Assembly (NCBI RefSeq): GCF_947503875.1
Contig: NZ_CANNFH010000006.1
Span: 1-64,000 of the forward strand
Length of the DNA: 64,000 nucleotides
Reading direction: 5' to 3'
Origin: an uncultured Polaribacter sp.
GTDB taxonomy: Bacteria; Bacteroidota; Bacteroidia; Flavobacteriales; Flavobacteriaceae
Under the pieces are notes generated by a model. It was not told the origin of the DNA, searched no databases, and worked only from the letters and a program-made list of their open reading frames with translations. Positions 17,726 to 25,434 of the stretch are shown here, in pieces (positions within the stretch are counted from its first letter, which is position 1; every line of letters begins with the position of its first letter). Made by a program: the position numbers and the translations under genes.

Positions 17726-18733
17726 TTACTCTGATTCTAATCTTGTAATTTTATCCCAAATCGTTTCATCTACAAAAATACCTTCTTTTAAATTTTTAGC
17801 TCTAGTTTGTGAACTTCGTTCTCCAGGATAGTAAATTTTATTTTCAGGTTGCATTACTTCTACATCGTGAGTAAAATTTATAATTTCATCTAATAACCTA
17901 TCTTGTAAAACATTGTCGCCAAAAATTTCTGGATAAATGCAAATAAATACTTGAGAAATTCCAGTTTCTATTTCCTTTTTTCCAATTTCATAGGTAGAAT
18001 TTCCTGCAGATAAAACAGTAGCTAACATATCTAAAACCATAGAAAGTGCAGAGCCTTTCCAATAACCAATAGGCAAGCCACGTTCTTTTTCTAATATTTT
18101 TTCAGGATCTTTAGAGAGTTGGTTGTTGTTATCCCAACCACCAAAATGAGGCAGTTTTTCTCCTTTTAATTTATAGTTATTTATGGTACCAAAGGCAAAC
18201 TGAGAAATGGCCATATCTAAAACTATGTTTCCTTTTTTTCTAGGAATAGAAACCACAAAAGGATTGTTACCAATTCTACTATCTTTTCCACCCCAAGGTG
18301 GCATGTTGGGTTGTGTATTTGTAAATAAAATGGAAATACAGTTGGCATTTGCGGCAAGTTTCCCGTAAGTTCCACCACGCATCCAGTGGTTTGTATTGCG
18401 CAATGCGACCATGCCCATTCCGTGGTTTTTAGCCAATTCAATTGCTCTATTAGTACATTTAGTAGCATTTATAATTCCTGGTCCTAAATTACCATCCCAT
18501 CTTTCTATATTGCCAAAAGTGCCTACATTTTCTGCCTCTGAATTAATTTTAATAACTCCTTTTTTTATGTATTCTATAAAAAGAGGTACTCTATTAATTC
18601 CATGAGAGTTTACACCATCTAGTGTGCTTTCTGTAAATGTGTTTGCAAGAGTTGTTGCTTTTTCTTGAGTAAATTTATATTTCACAAAAAGGTTTGTAAG
18701 TACCTTTTGCATTTTATTTGGTGTAATTCTCAT
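17726..18733 (-). CDS. Malate/L-lactate dehydrogenase family, YiaK-like
   Basis: NAD(P)-dependent oxidoreductase of the LDH2/MDH2 family. It most closely resembles E. coli YiaK (2,3-diketo-L-gulonate reductase, 3-dehydro-L-gulonate 2-dehydrogenase): shared segments include SHGINRVP with H44, ALRNTNHWMRGGTYG with H116, MPPWGGKDSRIGNNPFVV, LPIGYWKGSALSMVLDMLAT and GISQVFI. Length 335 is normal. No other sugar-acid catabolic gene sits nearby, so the in vivo substrate is inferred only from similarity. Confidence 0.85.
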   Translation of the reverse strand: MRITPNKMQKVLTNLFVKYKFTQEKATTLANTFTESTLDGVNSHGINRVPLFIEYIKKGVIKINSEAENVGTFGNIERWDGNLGPGIINATKCTNRAIELAKNHGMGMVALRNTNHWMRGGTYGKLAANANCISILFTNTQPNMPPWGGKDSRIGNNPFVVSIPRKKGNIVLDMAISQFAFGTINNYKLKGEKLPHFGGWDNNNQLSKDPEKILEKERGLPIGYWKGSALSMVLDMLATVLSAGNSTYEIGKKEIETGISQVFICIYPEIFGDNVLQDRLLDEIINFTHDVEVMQPENKIYYPGERSSQTRAKNLKEGIFVDETIWDKITRLESE

Positions 18734-18902
18734 TTGTTTTGCGTTAAATTGAGTGTAAAATTTTGAATATATGATTTAATTGACTCTTAAAGCTTTTTTG
18801 TTCCGTTTTAAATTTAAGAAATAAAAATAGATTGACAGAACAAAGTTTATGTTTTTAAAATTAATTAAAATCTGTTTAATTTTGCAAAATTCAATTGGAT
18901 AA

Positions 18903-18971
18903 AAGTGTGTGATAAGATTAAAATACACGGTGAAGCATTTGACTTCGACAACATCGATAATCCGCACACTT
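18903..18971 (+). ncRNA. Candidate bridge RNA / structured leader of IS110
   Basis: AAGTGTGTG (18903-18911) pairs over 9 bp with CGCACACTT (18963-18971, one G-U). The enclosed 51 nt contain a GAAG/CTTC hairpin (18932-18946). IS110-family elements are known to encode a guide (bridge or seek) RNA in noncoding DNA next to the transposase, and this is the only strong structure at that place. The RNA itself and its loops are inference. Confidence 0.4.
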
Positions 18972-18991
18972 AAAATTATTAATTTTTTTTA

Positions 18992-19987
18992 ATGAAAACT
19001 TTAAAACATATTTTTGGTGTAGATGTTAGTAAAGACAAGTTAGATTTATATTCTAGCTGTAAAGGTAATTTTGTTTTGAGAAACGAGGAGTTAGGTTTTA
19101 AGAAATTACTTAAAATTTTACCAGAAAACGCTTTGGTTGTTATAGAGGCTACTGGCTATTATCATTACTTGTTAGCCCAATTTTTAGTTAAACATAATGT
19201 AAGTGTTTCTGTTGTTAATCCCTTAAGTGTAAAGCGTTTTATACAGATGAAGCTATCTCAGGTAAAAACGGATAAGAGTGATGCAAAATTTATTTATCAA
19301 TATGCTTTAACCAACAAAATGCCAGAATATAAGGTTTTATCAGAGGTACAGTTTGAGTGCTTGCAATTATACCGATTATTAGATATTTATGTAAAGCAAA
19401 GTACTGCTATTAAAAATAAAATTCATGGTGAAAAAGTATTAGGATTTCCATCAAAAGCAGTGATTGATTCTTTAAAAAGGAATTTAGAATATTTAAAAAA
19501 TGAAATGACTCTGATAGAAGAGGAGTTGGTTGGCCTAATAAGTACAGAGTATAAAGATCAGTTGGATTTATTAAAAACAATTCCTGGTATTGGTAATAAA
19601 ACAGCTATGTATTTGATAATTATTTCCAATGGTTTTAGAAAATTTGAGAAGGGAAAACAACTATGTAATTATGCCGGAATTACACCTGCTATTAGGGAAT
19701 CTGGAAGTAGTGTGAGAGGCAAAAGTAGAATAAGTAAAATGGGGAATAAAAAGTTAAGAAACCTTTTATTTTTAGCTTCTTTTACGGCTAGTAAATACAA
19801 TAGGGCCTGCAGGGAGTTGTATGAACGGATAATAGCCAAAGGAAAAAGTAAAAAATTAGCAATGATTGCAGTAGCAAACAAGCTTATAAAACAGGCGTTT
19901 GCGGTTGTTAAAAAAGGAGTTGTTTATAATGAGAATTATGTATCAAAGCTTTATAATACAGAGAATATTAAGGTTGTTTTAGAGTAA
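18992..19987 (+). CDS. IS110 family transposase
   Basis: DEDD recombinase with an N-terminal RuvC-like fold: D11 in FGVDVSKDKLDLY, E52 in VVIEATGYYHY, and D94 and D97 in VKTDKSDAKF. The C-terminal IS116/IS110/IS902 domain shows TIPGIGNKTAMYLI, NYAGITPAIRESGSSVRG with the candidate catalytic serine, and KMGNKKLRNLLFLASF. The reading frame is complete (331 residues) with all catalytic residues, so it may be active. In this family insertion is guided by an element-encoded RNA. Confidence 0.93.
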   Translation: MKTLKHIFGVDVSKDKLDLYSSCKGNFVLRNEELGFKKLLKILPENALVVIEATGYYHYLLAQFLVKHNVSVSVVNPLSVKRFIQMKLSQVKTDKSDAKFIYQYALTNKMPEYKVLSEVQFECLQLYRLLDIYVKQSTAIKNKIHGEKVLGFPSKAVIDSLKRNLEYLKNEMTLIEEELVGLISTEYKDQLDLLKTIPGIGNKTAMYLIIISNGFRKFEKGKQLCNYAGITPAIRESGSSVRGKSRISKMGNKKLRNLLFLASFTASKYNRACRELYERIIAKGKSKKLAMIAVANKLIKQAFAVVKKGVVYNENYVSKLYNTENIKVVLE

Positions 19988-20106
19988 AATTAGTTTGTTG
20001 TAATTAAATGGTATGAGATTGTAAACTTTGTTTTAAAGAAGCTTTTACCTACTGATAAACAAAGTAAAAATGTTCTGTTATCCCGTAAATTTTAATGATA
20101 ATAGGT

Positions 20107-20114
20107 TATATTTG
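20107..20114 (+). promoter_or_regulatory. Promoter reading into the cassette array
   Basis: TATATTTG matches TAnnTTTG and lies 15 nt before the first cassette boundary (GTT at 20129). It is placed like the Pc promoter of an integron and would transcribe the first cassettes. No good -33 element is seen. Confidence 0.45.
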
Positions 20115-20145
20115 TAGAGATATAACTAGTTAGGGCACATTTCAA

Positions 20146-20934
20146 ATGAAAAAAATTACGCTAATTTTAATATCATTATTTACAATTTGGAGTTGTGAAA
20201 ATGACGGTATTTCTGATAAAGATAAAAAGAAGGCAATTGAACTTAATAATCAGGCTGTAGATTTGAGGATTAACGGAAAAATGGAAGAAGCTAAAAAAAT
20301 CTACGAAAAAGCATTGAAAATTGATGGAACTAATTTGAATATACGTTTTGCATTAATTGGAATTTATGGAGAAGAAAAGGAGACTGAGAAAGCTTTTGAA
20401 CTTTTAGAAAAACTACCCGAAAAACAGAAAGGCACAGTTTATTATTATCAAGCAAAAGCTGGAATTTTTGAATTAAATGGAGATATTGAAAATGCAAAAA
20501 TAAATTATGTAAATGCTTATAATTTAAGTGAAATAGGAGAAATTAAAAACGAAAAAGACTTAAACTCTCTTGTAGGTTATGCTATGATTGAGACCTTTTC
20601 AGGGCAGAAAGAAAGAGCTGTAGAAAGAATAAATAAAGTACTGAAATTTGACTGGTTAACAGAAAACAATAAAGAATATTTAGAAACTTTTAGAAACGAA
20701 TTTGAGTTTTATCAAGGTAATGGTGCATTGGAATTTGAAAATAAAACGGAAATTAGGATTTGTACAAAAAATACGGATAGTTTAAAAACTTTATTAAGGA
20801 ACAATCATATTAATATTTCAGGAGGCAGTAATCCAATTGGAAAAAATAAATTGTCAGAATTGAGAATTAATAGTAAATTTAGAAGTGCGATTGAGAAATT
20901 AGGAATAAAAGAATGTGAAAAAAACGTGCCCTAA
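20146..20934 (+). CDS. TPR-repeat lipoprotein (cassette 1)
   Basis: A 262-residue protein with a lipoprotein signal (hydrophobic stretch then WSC, C17) followed by tetratricopeptide-like helices: DKKKAIELNNQAVDLRINGK, EEAKKIYEKALKIDGTNLNI, TEKAFELLEKLPE, and ENAKINYVNAYNLSE. TPR domains mediate protein contacts; a specific function is not visible. The C-terminal ~70 residues are not TPR. It is the only gene of cassette 1. The final codons AAC GTG CCC TAA lie in the recombination box, which therefore supplies the stop codon. Confidence 0.75.
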   Translation: MKKITLILISLFTIWSCENDGISDKDKKKAIELNNQAVDLRINGKMEEAKKIYEKALKIDGTNLNIRFALIGIYGEEKETEKAFELLEKLPEKQKGTVYYYQAKAGIFELNGDIENAKINYVNAYNLSEIGEIKNEKDLNSLVGYAMIETFSGQKERAVERINKVLKFDWLTENNKEYLETFRNEFEFYQGNGALEFENKTEIRICTKNTDSLKTLLRNNHINISGGSNPIGKNKLSELRINSKFRSAIEKLGIKECEKNVP

Positions 20935-21058
20935 CACCGTGTATAATTTATTGCTATTTAAGGCAATTTTGGAAAGTTTTTGCACACTTTAAATGTAGTA
21001 ATTATTTACTAACTTTACGCTAAACCAACGCAACAAACCATACACAACAACGTTATGT
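20929..21058 (+). other. attC-like site 1
   Basis: Runs from CCCTAAC to GTTATGT. GTGTATAATTTATTGC near the left pairs with GCAACAAACCATACAC near the right (13 of 16 positions). The centre holds AAAGTTTTTGCACACTTTA and TACTAACTTTACGC. Sites 1 and 6 resemble each other closely. Confidence 0.75.
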
Positions 21059-21073
21059 AACATTTAACCAAAA

Positions 21074-21640
21074 ATGATAATTACACCTTCAAAAGAGAAA
21101 CTTATAATCGAGAATTTTATCGAATATTCATTTGATAATGACGATTATGACTTTACGCCAGATTTTGAGATTTTTAAAAAATTAAATTCGACTGACCAAT
21201 ATTTTCTGGCTGAAAATTATAATTGGGACGATGGAATTGAAGTTTTGAATTGGATTGTAAATAGTCCAAAATGTGATTTAGGAACTGCAACTCTAATATT
21301 TTGGAAAGCTGAACCTGATTATTATACGGAATATAATACTGAAAATATAAGCGAAAGTGATAAAGACATTTTTGATTTACTATTAAACATAATTTCAAAA
21401 ATTAAAAATCGTGAATTTAAAAAAAGGCGATTTGAATTTATTCCTTCAGAATACAATGTTGCCGAATTTAAAAGTGAGTATGATATTTGGAAATTACCGA
21501 ATGAATTAAAAACTGGAAATAAAGGAATTTTACCAATTAGTGTGAGTAGAATTAAATCAATAATTTGGAATTACCAACGAAATAAAAGACTAAAAAAACG
21601 AGAGAAACGAAAAGCAAAAAGGAGAAAAAACGTTACATAA
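21074..21640 (+). CDS. DUF4274-like protein (cassette 2)
   Basis: A 188-residue cytoplasmic protein. The middle part, FLAENYNWDDGIEVLNWIV then PKCDLGTATLIFWKAEP, matches what I know of the DUF4274 family, small proteins often found beside polymorphic-toxin immunity genes. The C-terminal 30 residues are very basic (RNKRLKKREKRKAKRRKN), suggesting nucleic-acid contact or a low-complexity tail. Last codons AAC GTT ACA TAA come from the recombination box. Function unknown; an immunity-type role is speculation. Confidence 0.7.
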   Translation: MIITPSKEKLIIENFIEYSFDNDDYDFTPDFEIFKKLNSTDQYFLAENYNWDDGIEVLNWIVNSPKCDLGTATLIFWKAEPDYYTEYNTENISESDKDIFDLLLNIISKIKNREFKKRRFEFIPSEYNVAEFKSEYDIWKLPNELKTGNKGILPISVSRIKSIIWNYQRNKRLKKREKRKAKRRKNVT

Positions 21641-21767
21641 CAGCATGTATAAAAAATTGCTATATTTCGCTTAATTAAAGGTTAGTTGTTTTTTAGTTGC
21701 AACTATTTTCCTGCGGAAAATACTCGCACACTTTAAACGCAACTTTCCATACACATTCACGTTGTAC
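21635..21767 (+). other. attC-like site 2
   Basis: Runs from ACATAAC to GTTGTAC. GCATGTATAAAAAATTGC-like left arm faces GCAACTTTCCATACAC on the right. It is the most divergent of the seven, with TTAGTTGCAACTA and TTTTCCTGCGGAAAA palindromes in the middle. Confidence 0.7.
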
Positions 21768-21817
21768 TTAATGCGGGACAAAAAGTCGCATATTGAATTT
21801 AATTGAACTATTTTTTG

Positions 21818-21825
21818 TATTTTTG
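21818..21825 (+). promoter_or_regulatory. Promoter of the Fic cassette
   Basis: TATTTTTG with a TTG at 21793-21795 (22-nt spacer), inside cassette 3 and 27 nt before the fic start. The cassette therefore brings its own promoter. Confidence 0.5.
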
Positions 21826-21852
21826 GTACATATGTAATTTACAAGAGATAAA

Positions 21853-22926
21853 ATGTCCCAAATCAATAAACTTGCAAAACTTCCACCGAAAAGAGAAAAA
21901 GTAGAAACTATTGAAATTCTTCGTCAATTGAGTAAATCCTCAAATTCATTAGGAGAATTAAAAGGAATTGCCAAAACTATTCCTAATCAAGAAATGCTGA
22001 TTAATGCTGTTGTCTTACAAGAAGCTAAAGATAGTTCTGAAATAGAAAATATTATTACAACACAAGATGAATTATATAAAGCTTTAGCTACAAACACAAA
22101 ACAAGCAACTCAAGTTAAAGAAGTTATAAATTACAGAAGTGCTATTTTTTCTGGTTTTGAATTAGTTAAGAAACAAGGATTTTTAAAGTTAAAAGATATA
22201 GAAACTATTCAAAAAACCATTATCGAAAATAATGCTGGAATTCGCTCAATGGCTGGAACTGTGCTAAAAAACGATAAAACTGGAGAAATTGTCTATACAC
22301 CACCACAAGAAAAAGACGAAATATTGGATTTATTAAGTAATTTCTTAGAACATTTTAATGTTAAACAAAACGATTTAAATCCATTAATTAATTTAGCTAT
22401 TTTACATTATCAGTTTGAAAGTATTCATCCTTTTTATGACGGAAATGGAAGAGCAGGAAGAATACTAAATATTTTATACCTAATTCTAAATGACCTTTTA
22501 GATATTCCTATTTTATATTTAAGTTCATATATCAACGAAAATAAAGCGGATTATTACCGTTTACTAAACACAGTTAACAATAAAGATGAATGGTCTAAAT
22601 ATATAATCTATATGCTAAAAGCTATTGAAATAACATCAAATAGAACTATTGAAAAAATAAATTCAATTAAAATATTGTTGGATAAAACTATATTATTTGC
22701 TCAAGAAAAGGAACCTAAAATTTATAGAAAAGAATTAATTGAATTACTCTTTGAACAACCTTATTCTAAAATAGAATTTGTTGTAGAAAAATTAAATGTA
22801 GAAAGAAAAGCGGCTTCACGCTATTTAAAAAAAATGGAAGATATTGGAATATTAACTTCTCAAAAAATTGGAAGAGAAAGTGTTTACGTAAATACAAAAT
22901 TGATAGAAATATTGAAAAAGCACTAA
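21853..22926 (+). CDS. Fic family protein (cassette 3)
   Basis: Fic enzymes transfer AMP or a similar nucleotide group to target proteins. The active motif HPFYDGNGRAGR is at residues 192-203 with all key residues (H192, D196, N198, R200, R203). The N-terminal part has S-S-E-I-E-N (S61, E65, N66), matching the [S/T]xxx[E/D][G/N] inhibitory helix, so autoinhibition is expected. A Fic N-terminal domain precedes the core and a winged-helix-like region (SKIEFVVEKLNVERKAASRYL) ends the 357-residue protein. It is a complete gene; its stop TAA is the first three bases of the 10-bp closing box. Confidence 0.92.
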   Translation: MSQINKLAKLPPKREKVETIEILRQLSKSSNSLGELKGIAKTIPNQEMLINAVVLQEAKDSSEIENIITTQDELYKALATNTKQATQVKEVINYRSAIFSGFELVKKQGFLKLKDIETIQKTIIENNAGIRSMAGTVLKNDKTGEIVYTPPQEKDEILDLLSNFLEHFNVKQNDLNPLINLAILHYQFESIHPFYDGNGRAGRILNILYLILNDLLDIPILYLSSYINENKADYYRLLNTVNNKDEWSKYIIYMLKAIEITSNRTIEKINSIKILLDKTILFAQEKEPKIYRKELIELLFEQPYSKIEFVVEKLNVERKAASRYLKKMEDIGILTSQKIGRESVYVNTKLIEILKKH

Positions 22927-23059
22927 GTACAACACCGTGTATAATTCATTGCTAGTTATAGTCTACTTACGAAAGTCCTCGCGGACTTTCTATCTGTGAT
23001 TTATTTGCTAACTTTAGTGCTTAAACCACGCAACGAAATCATACACAAAACCGTTGTAC
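22927..23059 (+). other. attC-like site 3
   Basis: Runs from GTACAAC to GTTGTAC. Outer arms GTGTATAATTCATTGC and GCAACGAAATCATACAC pair imperfectly; a perfect GAAAGTCC/GGACTTTC hairpin lies in the centre. It is nearly identical to site 5. Confidence 0.8.
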
Positions 23060-23069
23060 AACATAAAGA

Positions 23070-23630
23070 ATGAAAAATAAATCCGTTATAATAATTATAT
23101 TTTTTGCTTTCAGTTTGACTATATATTCTCAACAATCTGAAAAATACCTTGAATTGACAAAAAACTTGAAACCAATTGATTCCGTAATTAAAATTAAAAA
23201 ATATAGAAACGGAAAAACTAAACAGATTTCTAAATTTTTAGTCTACGAAAATGGAGAATATAATTACGATTTAATGAGTGATAAACAGCAGTTATTTAAT
23301 AAAAAAGGAGAATTGATTTTTGAACAATTATATGACAGTTTTGGAATCCTATTGTATCAAAAGCAATTTAATGAATTTGGAGAAATTTATAAAATAATCG
23401 AAACAAACCGAATTGAATTAAAAAAGAATATTTCAGTTGAAGAATTATTTACCACTAACAAAAATATAATAATTGAGAGTTTTGAGAAAGAATTTAATAA
23501 TACGGAAAAAGGAGAAAAACTGAAATTGTGGAAAGCTGGAAAAAGATTGAATGGAAAAAAAATTGGCGAATGGAAAATTTATAATCTTTGTGACAATACA
23601 TCGAAAATAAAGAAGTATAAAGACAATTAA
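23070..23630 (+). CDS. Hypothetical secreted protein (cassette 4, first gene)
   Basis: A 186-residue protein with a signal peptide (KSVIIIIFFAFSLTIYS) and short repeats of the type KKYRNGKTKQISKFLVYENGEYN, QLFNKKGELIFEQLYDSFGILLYQ, and GKKIGEWKIYN. The last resembles the MORN/toxin-antitoxin YwqK repeat (G-x-W-x-x-Y), common in exported Bacteroidota proteins. Function unknown. It is followed after 5 nt by a second gene in the same cassette. Confidence 0.65.
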   Translation: MKNKSVIIIIFFAFSLTIYSQQSEKYLELTKNLKPIDSVIKIKKYRNGKTKQISKFLVYENGEYNYDLMSDKQQLFNKKGELIFEQLYDSFGILLYQKQFNEFGEIYKIIETNRIELKKNISVEELFTTNKNIIIESFEKEFNNTEKGEKLKLWKAGKRLNGKKIGEWKIYNLCDNTSKIKKYKDN

Positions 23631-23635
23631 AAGTT

Positions 23636-24046
23636 ATGAAAAACGTATTTAAAATAATAACTGGAACAACTATTTTAATAATGATTGTTTGGTTTTCACA
23701 TCCTAATTATCCTAATAATTGGAATAAAATTAAAATTAGTGATTCCAGAATTAAAATGGAAAATCAAATTGGAAAATCTCTGACATCTGAATATTATGAT
23801 ATAAAAGGAGATATTTATATTTCTGAAACTTTTTTAGGTTGGTATAGACTTGATATACATTCAGACAAAAATGAAAATATTGGAATGATAAATATTAAAT
23901 TTTATTTAGGAACGAAAGAACATTATAAATGGTGGAATTTAAAAAACGTTGTACAACAGCGTATAAATTTTATTGCTATTTTTAGCTTATTTGGGAAAGG
24001 TTTCGCACACTTTAATTTTAGTAAATATTTACTAACTTTACGCTAA
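23636..24046 (+). CDS. Hypothetical membrane-anchored protein reading into attC (cassette 4)
   Basis: A 136-residue frame with one N-terminal hydrophobic segment (FKIITGTTILIMIVWF) and no recognised domain. Its last ~33 residues, from VVQQRINF on, are encoded by the recombination site: the closing box GTTGTACAAC has no TAA in this frame, so translation runs through until 24046. The natural C-terminus was probably in an earlier version of the cassette; the tail is unlikely to be a real domain. Confidence 0.5.
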   Translation: MKNVFKIITGTTILIMIVWFSHPNYPNNWNKIKISDSRIKMENQIGKSLTSEYYDIKGDIYISETFLGWYRLDIHSDKNENIGMINIKFYLGTKEHYKWWNLKNVVQQRINFIAIFSLFGKGFAHFNFSKYLLTLR

Positions 24047-24081
24047 ATCAACGCAACAAATCTTATACAATCACGTTAGGC
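23951..24081 (+). other. attC-like site 4
   Basis: Runs from GTACAAC to GTTAGGC. Outer arms GTATAAATTTTATTGC and GCAACAAATCTTATAC pair at 13 of 16 positions. It closely resembles site 7 and overlaps the end of the preceding reading frame. Confidence 0.78.
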
Positions 24082-24109
24082 AACATTTGGTGGAACGAAA
24101 AAAAACACA

Positions 24110-24130
24110 TACCTTTGACGTTAGTAACGT
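24110..24130 (+). promoter_or_regulatory. Promoter and operator of higBA
   Basis: TACCTTTG (24110-24117) matches TAnnTTTG and is followed at once by the perfect palindrome ACGTTA-G-TAACGT (24118-24130), 11 nt before higB. Overlap with the transcription start suggests autorepression by HigA or the HigBA complex, as known for the family. Confidence 0.6.
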
Positions 24131-24141
24131 AAAACAAGAAT

Positions 24142-24423
24142 ATGATAATTTCTTTTGGAACGAAAGAAACTGAAAAAATTTGGAATGGAATTCGAGTAAA
24201 GAAATTGCCGAACGAAATTCAAAATGTAGGTAGGAGAAAAATGAGAATGCTTAATAACTCACAAGATATTGCTGATTTAAGAATTCCACCATCAAACCGA
24301 CTTGAAAAGTTAACAGGAAATCTGAAAGAATATTATAGTATTAGAATTAATAAACAATGGAGAATCATCTTTATTTGGAACAACGGAAACGCAAGTGAAG
24401 TTGAAATAGTTGATTATCACTAA
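24142..24423 (+). CDS. higB: HigB-type toxin of RelE/ParE superfamily (cassette 5)
   Basis: A 93-residue mRNA-interferase-type toxin of the HigB/plasmid-killer group. Signature parts: RVKKLPNEIQNVGRRKMRMLN, ADLRIPPSNRLEKLTGN and YYSIRINKQWRIIFIW, which contains the basic C-terminal strand that contacts RNA. It is followed after 11 nt by higA; toxin first, antitoxin second is the normal HigBA order. Toxin-antitoxin pairs are classic passengers of integron arrays, where they stabilise the cluster. The frame is complete and looks functional. Confidence 0.92.
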   Translation: MIISFGTKETEKIWNGIRVKKLPNEIQNVGRRKMRMLNNSQDIADLRIPPSNRLEKLTGNLKEYYSIRINKQWRIIFIWNNGNASEVEIVDYH

Positions 24424-24434
24424 AAAAGAAAATT

Positions 24435-24737
24435 ATGGAAAAATTAGCAAATATTCATCCAGGAGAAATTTTATTTCACGAATTTCTTGAGCCTCTTGAA
24501 ATTTCTGCATATAGACTTTCAAAAGACTTGAAAATTCCTCAAACAAGAATTTCTGAAATTATAAAAGGAAATCGAAGAGTTACAGCGGATACAGCTTTAA
24601 GGTTAAGTAAATATTTTGGAAATTCTGCAAAATTTTGGTTAGGAATCCAAGATGACTTTGATATTGAAAATCAAAAGGAAATTAAAGAAGCTGAATTGAA
24701 AAATATAAAACATTACGAAAACAACAACGTTGCCTAA
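24435..24737 (+). CDS. higA: HigA-type antitoxin (cassette 5)
   Basis: A 100-residue HTH-XRE antitoxin. The N-terminus has the family hallmark IHPGEILFHEFLEPLEISAY, then the recognition part RLSKDLKIPQTRISEIIKG and DTALRLSKYFGNSAKFWLGIQ. It should neutralise HigB and repress the operon through the palindrome ahead of higB. The last codons AAC GTT GCC TAA are provided by the recombination box of cassette 5. Confidence 0.93.
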   Translation: MEKLANIHPGEILFHEFLEPLEISAYRLSKDLKIPQTRISEIIKGNRRVTADTALRLSKYFGNSAKFWLGIQDDFDIENQKEIKEAELKNIKHYENNNVA

Positions 24738-24863
24738 CAACGTGTATAATTCATTGCTAGTTATAGCCTACTTACGAAAGTCCTCGCGGACTTTCTATCT
24801 GTGATTTATTTGCTAACTTTAGTGCTTAAACACGCAACGAAATCATACACAAACACGTTACCA
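24732..24863 (+). other. attC-like site 5
   Basis: Runs from GCCTAAC to GTTACCA. Nearly identical in its body to site 3, including the GAAAGTCC/GGACTTTC hairpin, although the flanking boxes are different; body and box therefore evolve separately. Confidence 0.8.
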
Positions 24864-25277
24864 AAAATAGCTCACTCACTCAAATGTTGAATTGAAAATA
24901 GTGAATGAAAACTAAAAAAAGTGAAATTTAAAATCGCTTAAACAACCTCTCAACAATCGGAATTTTCCCAAAGTTTGCGGAATTTCTAAAAACGTGAAAA
25001 ATTACTCAAACGCTGAAAACAAAATTGCGGAATTATCACTCAAATGTTGAATTGAGCAAAATACGGAAAACCAAAATTGCTCAATTTTTTCTTAAAATGG
25101 GGAATTTAAAATGGCAGAATAATCACTCGAATGTTGAATTTAGCAACCTAGATATTTATTATAAGTGGAATTGAACTAAAACAGGAATTAAAAATGTGGA
25201 ATTATCTCTCAAACGTGAAAAATAAAAAAAATGAGAAATTAATGAAATCTGAAATTCCTAATAAAAATCACTACTTT
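24864..25277 (+). other. Cassette 6: no evident protein-coding gene
   Basis: This cassette of about 420 nt has no long open frame on either strand. It holds three copies of TCACTCRAATGTTGAATT at 24876-24895, 25036-25055 and 25123-25142. The longest likely reading frame is 29 codons from ATG 25194, and its TAA (25281-25283) falls in the closing box TTTTGGTAAC, as in other cassettes. It may encode an RNA, a micropeptide, or be a decayed gene. Confidence 0.55.
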
Positions 25278-25407
25278 TGGTAACAGCGTGTATAGTTTAT
25301 TGCTATTTATGGCAACTTTGGAAAGTTTCTGTTGACTTCAAATGTATTAAATTTTCACTAACTTTACGTTATATCAACGCAACAAACCATACACAATCAA
25401 GTTGTGC
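25278..25407 (+). other. attC-like site 6
   Basis: Runs from TGGTAAC to GTTGTGC. GTGTATAGTTTATTGC faces GCAACAAACCATACAC. Similar to site 1. Confidence 0.76.
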
Positions 25408-25434
25408 AAAATATCCAAACCCGAAACTAATTGA

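Larger units (their letters stand above)
18880..20128 (+). mobile_element. IS110-family insertion sequence (ends approximate)
   Basis: An IS110-type transposase gene with flanking noncoding DNA on both sides. IS110 elements lack long terminal inverted repeats and make no target duplication, so the ends cannot be read directly; the limits given are estimates, the right one set by the first cassette boundary at 20129. The 5' noncoding part contains a structured segment (18903-18971). It lies immediately left of the cassette array, in the place where an integron would keep its integrase and attI. Confidence 0.6.

Noticed and set aside
18734-18902. Left half of an attC-like site upstream of the IS110 element
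   Set aside because: Neither the GTGTAT...TTGC nor the GCAAC...ATACAC arm can be found there, so insertion into an attC body is not supported.
23951-24046. C-terminal extension of the second cassette-4 protein as a functional domain
   Set aside because: The residues are encoded by the attC-like site, and the same DNA sequence recurs after other genes, so it is read-through.
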